Shown here: one piece after another, positions 54,214-61,000 of the stretch
How the letters are laid out: the number at the start of each line of letters is the position of its first letter
Position numbering within the stretch: position 1 is the stretch's first letter
Source: Streptomyces bathyalis
GTDB taxonomy: Bacteria; Actinomycetota; Actinomycetes; Streptomycetales; Streptomycetaceae
NCBI RefSeq assembly: GCF_015910445.1
Contig: NZ_CP048882.1
Span: 1,054,001-1,118,000, forward strand
DNA: 64,000 nucleotides
Reading direction: 5' to 3'
Made by a program: the position numbers and the translations under genes
Notes under the pieces: model-generated
The model's input: the letters and a program-made list of their open reading frames with translations, nothing else
What the model was told of the DNA's origin: nothing
Databases searched by the model: none

Positions 54214-55164
54214 GTGGCACAGCGTGTGGGGCGCGTGGAGCTGGGCGTCGGCTGGATCATCCGGAACTTGGATGTCGTCATCGCCGTCGGACTGGGCCTG
54301 ACGATCGGTTTCCTCGACGTCTTCGGGGAAGTGGTCAGCGACGACGTCTCCTCCGGTGCAACTCTCCTTGTACTCGGCGCACTTGCCGTGGGGTCGATGA
54401 CCGAGCGCGTCCGCCGCCGGTCCGACATCCAGGAGGTGTCCGCCGACACACGCCGTGCGCTGGAGGATCTGGCGATGGTGCGCTCCCTGTCGGGCAGCGA
54501 GGTGGGGGAAGCGCTGAGCAAGGCCCGCGAGCAGACCAACCGCTGGTACTTCAAGGGCGGTACGGGCACCTATTTGCGGGCGGTGACGCTGCCGCGCTGC
54601 GTGGAGACGGCGACCCGCCAGCGCACTCCCCTCAGCATCAAGATCGACATCATCAACCCCGGCAGCGAGAAGACGTGTGCGGACTACGCGCGCTTCCGGC
54701 AGACCTTCGCGCGGCAGCGGAACGTGGACGCCGCCAACGCCTGGACGGCGACGCGGACCCGCAAGGAGTCGTACGCGACCGTGCTGGCCGCCTGCTGGTA
54801 CCGGCAGCGCCTGGACACGCTGGAGATCAGCGTTCATCTCTCGGCGGGAGTGCCGACGCTCCGCTTCGACCTGTCCGAATCCTGCCTTGTCATCACGCAG
54901 GACGACCCCAACCGCGTCAACCTCCTCGTCGCACGCGACCAGCCGCTCTACGACTACTACGTCACCGAGCTGCACCAGAGCAGGGAGCAGGCCGAGCGGC
55001 TCGACCTCCACGCGCTGCCGCCGCTGAGTCACGAGCCGACGGTGGACGAAGTGCGAGCGGTTTTCGACCATTTGAGCCTTCCGCTCCCCGCCGTCTTCAC
55101 CGACACCGACGTCGGCGACATCATCGACAAGGCACTTCACGCGGAGGACCCGTACCGGAGGTGA
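54214..55164 (+). CDS. Hypothetical protein with two N-terminal membrane helices
   Basis: 316 residues from the GTG at 54214, preceded by GGGGAGAGG; an ATG at 54184 is the other option. Two helices (about 12-36, WIIRNLDVVIAVGLGLTIGFL, and 44-61) are followed by a roughly 240-residue cytoplasmic domain. This has RRALEDLAMVRSLSG, RWYFKGGTGTYLRAVTLP and LSIKIDIINPGSEKTCADYARF. I do not recognise that domain. It overlaps the cupin-like gene by 4 bp, which in turn overlaps an IMPase-family gene, so the three act together. A sensor role is a guess. Confidence 0.75.
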   Translation: MAQRVGRVELGVGWIIRNLDVVIAVGLGLTIGFLDVFGEVVSDDVSSGATLLVLGALAVGSMTERVRRRSDIQEVSADTRRALEDLAMVRSLSGSEVGEALSKAREQTNRWYFKGGTGTYLRAVTLPRCVETATRQRTPLSIKIDIINPGSEKTCADYARFRQTFARQRNVDAANAWTATRTRKESYATVLAACWYRQRLDTLEISVHLSAGVPTLRFDLSESCLVITQDDPNRVNLLVARDQPLYDYYVTELHQSREQAERLDLHALPPLSHEPTVDEVRAVFDHLSLPLPAVFTDTDVGDIIDKALHAEDPYRR

Positions 55165-55877
55165 ACCTGTCGGGGGCCATGGACTACGACGAGCTCGAAC
55201 ACGCGCTGCGGGACGGCTCCGCGGCACATGTACCGCGTGAGGCGGTGGCGGGCATCCTGGGCGAAATCGCCTCCGGGCACCGGGAGTTGAGAGCGGTGCG
55301 GCATCCGCTGGGCTTTCTGTGCCTGCCGGTGGTGCGCGACGGGGAACGGGGCGTGTGCGTCCACCTCTTCGGCGGCGGGTCCGCTGCCGGTGAGCCCGCT
55401 GCCGCCGGAATGCACGCCCACAGCTGGGAGTTGCTCAGCCACGTGCTCTACGGCCACGTCTCCAACGTCCCGGTCCGCGTCACGGAACCGGCCTCCGCTC
55501 CGGCGCCCGGCCCGGCCGCCGGCCCCTCCCCCGGTGCGACGCACCGCGTCTTCGAGGTGCACAGCGCCCCCGACGGCACCGACGAACTGCGGCCCACCGA
55601 ACGCCTCGTGCGCAGCGAGCCGGGTCCCGAGCACACCAGCACCGGCGGGGAGACGTACACGCTGGCGGCCGGTGAGTTCCACTCCACCGTCGTCAGGAAC
55701 GGCGAGCCCGCGGCCACGCTCGTACTGGGCAGGACGCTCCCGGGTCGCAGGGACCTCTTCCTCGGGCCCGTGCACGGCCCGGCCCGCCGCACTGTACGGC
55801 GGCTGTGCGGGGCAGAAGACACCCGAAGGACCGTGCGGGCGGCGCTGAGGAGGGTCCATGCAGGGCACCGGGAGTGA
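55161..55877 (+). CDS. Cupin-like hypothetical protein
   Basis: 238 residues from a GTG overlapping the previous stop; an ATG at 55179 is possible. The segment GMHAHSWELLSHVLYGHVSNVPV has the H-x-H...H spacing of a metal-binding cupin, and TYTLAAGEFHSTVVRNGEPAATLVLG reads as the second half of the barrel. A Pro/Ala/Gly-rich insertion separates them. It could be a small dioxygenase, isomerase or binding protein. The last 20 bp overlap the IMPase-family gene. Confidence 0.7.
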   Translation: MNLSGAMDYDELEHALRDGSAAHVPREAVAGILGEIASGHRELRAVRHPLGFLCLPVVRDGERGVCVHLFGGGSAAGEPAAAGMHAHSWELLSHVLYGHVSNVPVRVTEPASAPAPGPAAGPSPGATHRVFEVHSAPDGTDELRPTERLVRSEPGPEHTSTGGETYTLAAGEFHSTVVRNGEPAATLVLGRTLPGRRDLFLGPVHGPARRTVRRLCGAEDTRRTVRAALRRVHAGHRE

Positions 55878-56751
55878 CGCGGACGGGGACACGCCCGAGA
55901 GCATCGGGTCGGGAACGGACACCGGCGCGTACGCCTACGAGCAGAAGGTGGCGGTCGAAGCCGCCGAGGAGGCGGGGGCCTTGCTCAGCGCCCGCTTCGC
56001 GAAGGCCCACACCGTCGGCAGCAAGGGCGACGGCGGCGACGTCGTCACCGATCTGGATCTGGCGGCCGAAGAGGTCATACTCGCCCGGCTGCGTACGCAC
56101 TTCCCGCACGAGCGGATCGTCTCGGAGGAGGCCGGGCTGCTGGAGGCGGACGGCAGCCGGACGTGGCTTGTTGACCCGCTCGACGGCAGCAACAACGTGG
56201 CGATCGGTCTCACCGCTTACGCCGTCGGGATCGCCCTGTGCGTGGACGGCTCACCCGTCGTCGGCGTCGTGCACGAGCCGGTGACGGGGCGGACGTGGCG
56301 CGCGGCGCTCGGGCAGGGCGCCTGGTGCGGCACCACCCGACTGGGCGGTCCACGCGCACAGTTGCCGCGGTGCGGGCCCGTCCTGGCGTGGACGCAGGGG
56401 CATTCGGTGAGCAGGAGCGACGTGCGCGCGCAGGCACTGCGGGGAGCTCTGGAGCTGCACTCACGGCGCGTACTGCAGCTGTGGGCACCGCTGTTGGGCT
56501 GGACGATGCTGGCGAGCGGCACCATCGACGGATACCTCGGCTACCGTGCGGAGGCCGTCGACTTCCCGGGCGGTGCGCTGCTGGCCACTGAGGCAGGCGT
56601 GGAGTTCCGCTCCCTCTCCGGCGGCCCCTTCCGGGTGGGCTTCGACGGACCGGACTCGGGGCGGAGCTTCGTCGCGGCCCGGGGTGAGGCGCTGGCGCAC
56701 CTGGTGGATCTGGCGTCCGCGGCCACCGGCGGGACGCCCGCGGCGGAGTGA
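55858..56751 (+). CDS. Inositol monophosphatase-family protein (IMPase/CysQ-like)
   Basis: 297 residues. Metal ligands are in VSEEAG, then TWLVDPLDGSNNVAIGL, and the C-terminal region AEAVDFPGGALLATEAGVEF, where the usual WD motif is replaced by VDFPGG. The DPLDGSNN sequence differs from the usual DPIDGTxN. The family acts on sugar or nucleotide phosphates such as 3'-phosphoadenosine 5'-phosphate. It is translationally coupled to a cupin-like protein and a membrane protein, an arrangement without obvious metabolic meaning. It is the second IMPase-type gene in the window. Confidence 0.85.
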   Translation: MQGTGSDADGDTPESIGSGTDTGAYAYEQKVAVEAAEEAGALLSARFAKAHTVGSKGDGGDVVTDLDLAAEEVILARLRTHFPHERIVSEEAGLLEADGSRTWLVDPLDGSNNVAIGLTAYAVGIALCVDGSPVVGVVHEPVTGRTWRAALGQGAWCGTTRLGGPRAQLPRCGPVLAWTQGHSVSRSDVRAQALRGALELHSRRVLQLWAPLLGWTMLASGTIDGYLGYRAEAVDFPGGALLATEAGVEFRSLSGGPFRVGFDGPDSGRSFVAARGEALAHLVDLASAATGGTPAAE

Positions 56752-56763
56752 CCGCGCCGCTTC

Positions 56764-57951
56764 TCAGACGAGGGCGAGGACGGCGGTGGCCGAGAGCGTC
56801 CCTGTCACGGCGAGCACCAGCCCGGTGGCCATGAAGCGGCGCAGGGGGATCCGCGTGCCGTGCCAGCGGCACCGCTCGAACCACAGCAGCGTCGCCAGTG
56901 ACGCCCAAGGTGTCACGAGGGGGCCGACGTTGGTGCCGATGAGCAGGGCCAGCAGCTGGTGCTCGTTCGCGACCGGGACGGCCGCCTCCCCCGCGAGGTA
57001 GACGGGGAGGTTGTTGAGGACGTTGGACAGGCCGGCGCCCACGCCCGCCGAGCGGAGCATGCCCAGCAGGCCGCCGTCCGAGCCGATCGTCGCGGTGAGC
57101 AGATCGTGCAGCCCGTGTGCGTTGACGGTCTCCACGACGAGGAACATTCCCGGGACCATCATCAGCAGCCGCCACGGGATGAGCGTCAGCCGCAGGTCCG
57201 CTCTGCGCCGGACCGCGAACGCCACCACGACGACGACGGCCGCCGTCAGCGAGGCGGACCACAGCGGAACATCGGCGACGAGGATCGCCACCAGGAAACC
57301 GGCGCACGTGAGCGCGCACACTCGGAAGAGCACCGGGTCCGCGGGCCGCAGCGGCCGCGGAGGTATGTAGCTCTCGGAGCTGCGCCGCCCGAGGCGCCAG
57401 TAGAAGCCCCACAGACAGGCCATGGTCACCAGGATCGAGGCGAGCTGCGGCAACCCCATGGTGGTGGCCATCTCGACGGGCGAGAGCGCCACGCGGTCCG
57501 CGGCGAGCAGGTTGGTGAGGTTGGAGACGGGCAGCAGCAGGCTCGCCGTGTTCGACAGCCAGACCGTCGTCATCGCCAGCGGCACGGCCGCGATGCCGAC
57601 GCGCGTGGACAGCGCGAGCATCACGGGCGTGAGAAGCACGGCCGTGGTGTCCAGGTTGAGCGTGATCGTGGTGACGGACGCGAAGAGCACGCAGAGGCAG
57701 AACAGCAGCGGATAGCTGCCCCTGCCGGTGCGGGCGACCCACGAGGCGACGGCGTCGAACACCTCGGCCCTGCCGGTCAGTTCGGCCAGGACGATCACCG
57801 TGGCGAGGAAGACCAGAAGCGGCCCGATGCGGGTCATCGCCTCCCCGGCCGGGCCGGCCGGCAGCAGCCCGGTGGCGAACAGAAGGATCCCGCAGACGAG
57901 GAGTCCGCCGGCGAACCAGTCCAGGGGATGCACTCTCTTCACGATTCGCAC
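56764..57951 (-). CDS. SLC13/ArsB-type permease
   Basis: About 395 residues; the start is uncertain between GTG codons at 57951, 57942 and 57933, none with a good ribosome site. Ten or more membrane helices. Motifs seen are LLVFLATVIVLAELTGRAEVFD, TTITLNLDTTAVLLTPVML (the first Asn/Thr-rich hairpin), LSNTASLLLPVSNLTNLL and LSNVLNNLPVYLAGEAA (the second), as in the ArsB/NhaD/DASS ion-transporter superfamily. It could export arsenite or move dicarboxylates; no ars genes are present. It is divergent from the TIR-NACHT gene. Confidence 0.9.
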   Translation of the reverse strand: MRIVKRVHPLDWFAGGLLVCGILLFATGLLPAGPAGEAMTRIGPLLVFLATVIVLAELTGRAEVFDAVASWVARTGRGSYPLLFCLCVLFASVTTITLNLDTTAVLLTPVMLALSTRVGIAAVPLAMTTVWLSNTASLLLPVSNLTNLLAADRVALSPVEMATTMGLPQLASILVTMACLWGFYWRLGRRSSESYIPPRPLRPADPVLFRVCALTCAGFLVAILVADVPLWSASLTAAVVVVVAFAVRRRADLRLTLIPWRLLMMVPGMFLVVETVNAHGLHDLLTATIGSDGGLLGMLRSAGVGAGLSNVLNNLPVYLAGEAAVPVANEHQLLALLIGTNVGPLVTPWASLATLLWFERCRWHGTRIPLRRFMATGLVLAVTGTLSATAVLALV

Positions 57952-58032
57952 GGCACACAGAATCGCACACGTGACGTGAGGAGAATGTCGCTGCCTGTCG
58001 AACCCGAGGTGCCCGGCAGCCCTCTCAGCTCC

Positions 58033-58038
58033 TACGAT
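58033..58038 (+). promoter_or_regulatory. Candidate -10 box for leaderless transcription of the TIR-NACHT gene
   Basis: TACGAT ends 6 bp before the ATG at 58045, a usual distance for a transcript that starts at the start codon itself. The same TACGAT word lies at the 5' edge of the two-TM gene (54179-54184). No clear -35 was found. Confidence 0.45.
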
Positions 58039-58044
58039 GCCTCC

Positions 58045-61000
58045 ATGACGGGCAACGGGGAACTGGTGGGCCACACGCGGGACTTGGACTTCTTCATCAG
58101 CTACTCCCCGGCGGACGAGCAATGGGCCTCGTGGATCGCCTGGACGCTGGAGGAGGCCGGCTACCGCACGGTGATCCAAGCCTGGGACTTCGTTCCGGGC
58201 ACGAACTTCATCGACTTCATGGACCGCGGAGTCAGCGAGTCCGTCGCCGTGATCGCCGTCCTCTCCAGCCACTACGGGCGTTCGACGTACGGGCGCATGG
58301 AGTGGCAGGCGGCGCTGCGCGCCGAACCTGAGGCGCCGGAGCGCAAGCTGCTGACCGTGCGCGTCGAGGACATCCCCATCGAGGGCCTCCTCGCGACGAT
58401 CACGTACGTCGACCTGGTGGGCGTCAGCGACACGCAGACGGCCCGCGACATGCTGCTCACGCGCGTCGGGCAGGCCGTCGAGGGGCACGCACGCCCGGGG
58501 CTGCGGCCCGGCTACCCGGGCAGCGCCACCGGGGAAGTTCCCGGGCCGCGCGCTCCTCACGACTCCGCCGGCCCGCACGACGACGGCCAGCGCCCGCTGG
58601 GCCGCACGGGCTGGTCGGGACGCCGGCGCCCAGCCAGGGCCCCGCAGTACCCGGCCGCACCGGGCGGCGGGTCCGTTTCGCGGCAGGACGCGTTGTCGGT
58701 ACTGCACGTGGCCGGGCCCAACTTCGGGCGCGGCCGCGAACCCGACGCGCTGCTGCGGGAGATGTGGAGCGACCTGGTCGAGCTGAAGGACGCCGGTGCG
58801 CCCGCGCCCGATCTCCTCGTCGTCTCCGGTGACCTGACGGCGTCCGGAAGCCCCCGCGAATGCGACCAGGCCCTCAACTTCCTTACGGGGCTGCGTTCCC
58901 AGCTGGACCTGCCGCCGCAGCGGATGGTGATCGTGCCGGGGACCCAGGACGTCAGCCAGGCGGCGTGCCTCGGCTACTTCCACACCTGCGAGGCCGACGA
59001 GGTGCCGCCGCAGCCGCCGTACTGGCCCAAGTGGCGCCACTACACACGGCTCTTCCGCGGGCTCTACCAGGGCATGGACACGGTCTTCGAGAGCGACCAG
59101 CCGTGGACGCTCTTCCCCGTGCCCGAACTGCACACCGTCGTCGCCGGGTTCAACTCCTCCATCGCCTTCAGCCACCGCGAGGACGACCAGTACGGCTTCC
59201 TGGGACGCGACCAGGCCACCTGGTTCTCCGAGGCGCTGCGCAGGTACGAGGAGGAGGGCTGGCTGCGCATCGGCGTGGTGCGGCATCCGCTGAACGAGGG
59301 GCGGCAGCGGCCCGGTGACGCTCCGGGCGGCCCGGGTCCCCTGCGGGACGCCGACACCTTCGCCCGGCTGACCGCGCGCCGCCTGCACTTGGTGCTCCAC
59401 GGCCCGACCGGCGGACCCCGCACCACCTCCTCCGAACCGTCCCACACCCGACTGGTCACGCCGGCGGGCGAGTTGCCCGTGTTCGGCTCCGCGGCACCTG
59501 CCCGCTGCGAACTGCTGCGCGTCGGCGCCGACGGCATCACGCGCTGGACGGACGAGGCCGGCAGCGAGCCCTCGGACTTCCCCCTCGAATGGCGCGCCGC
59601 CCACCGGATCTTCGCCGTTCCCGACGAGCCGGCGCCCCTGCCCGTCACGGTCCCCGCCACGCCCGCGACCGACGACGACAGGGACAGCCGCCCCCTCGAA
59701 GAACCCGCGGACTCGCTCGCCGAGCGCGTACGCGAAGTGTGCCGGGCCCGCCACGAGAGCGTGCGCCTGCGGGACGTCCCCCGCCGCGATGCGCACGACA
59801 TGGCCCAGATCATGGCCACTTGGCACGAGGAAGGGGTGGTGCGGCAGCAGCGCATCGCCGTCCATGCGGCCACTCCGACGGAAGAGGAGATCGACCGCTT
59901 CGTCGCGCAGGCCCACGCGACCGACACCGGCTCCGAGGCCGAGATCGTCCACGAGGGGCCCGCGCCGGACCGGTCGCTGCGTGAGCGGGCGAGCCGGCGG
60001 GGCATCCGCGTCCGCAGCTTCCTCGAGTTCCAGGGGCTGCTCGATCTGCGCACGTACGTCGCCGCGCAGACGGCGAGTCTCAGCGCCGACGACCGCTACG
60101 CTCCGGGCCTCTACCTCCCCGGGCGCTACCGCGACGCGGAACGCCCGGACGGTGAAGAACGCGACGGCCTCGTCGAGAACATGCTCGACCTGCTGGCGGC
60201 GGACCACGGCCGCTTCGTCCTGCTGCTCGGTGACTTCGGGCACGGAAAGACCTTCGCCCTGCGGGAGTTGGCCCGCCGCATCCCCGAACAGCTCCCCCAT
60301 CTCACGCCGTTGCTCATCCCGCTCAACACCCTCGACCGAGCACACAGCCTCGAAGGTCTCGTCGCGGCGCACCTGGCCGGCAACGGCGTCGACACGATCG
60401 ACCTGCGAGCGCTGCGATACATGCTCGGACAGGGCCGCGTCGTACTGCTCTTCGACGGCTTCGACGAGCTGGTCAACCGCGTCAGCTACGACCGGGCCGC
60501 CGACCACCTCCAGGTCCTGCTGGACGCCTCCGTCGACAACGCCAAGATCGTGGTCAGCAGCCGCACCCAGCACTTCAAGTCGCAGGCGCAGGTGCTCACC
60601 GCGCTCGGCGAGCGCGTCGGGATGCTGCCGCGGCGCCGCGTGCTCTCCCTCGCGGGCTTCGTCCCGGCGCAGATCCGCAGGTACCTCGTCAACCGGTACG
60701 GCGACGAGGCGGTAGCCGAAGAGCGCTTCCGCCTGCTGCAGAACATCCCCGACCTGCTGGAACTGAGCCGCAACCCCCGCCTCCTCAGCTTCGTCGCCGA
60801 CCTCGGGACGGAGCAGCTGCGCGCGGTGGCGGGGGCGGGCCGCGCGCTGAGCCCCGCGGGCCTGTACGAGGACGTCTTCGCCGCCTGGCTCGCCTTCGAG
60901 GAGCGCCGCGGCCAGGGCGGTCCCGGCGCCGCTCCCGGGCTGAGCATCGACCACCTGTGGGCGGCGGTCACCGCCCTGGCACAGCGGCTGTGGGAGAGCG

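Noticed and set aside
56764..57951. Arsenic resistance operon
   Set aside because: Only a permease of the ArsB/SLC13 superfamily is present; no arsR, arsC or arsA gene lies next to it.
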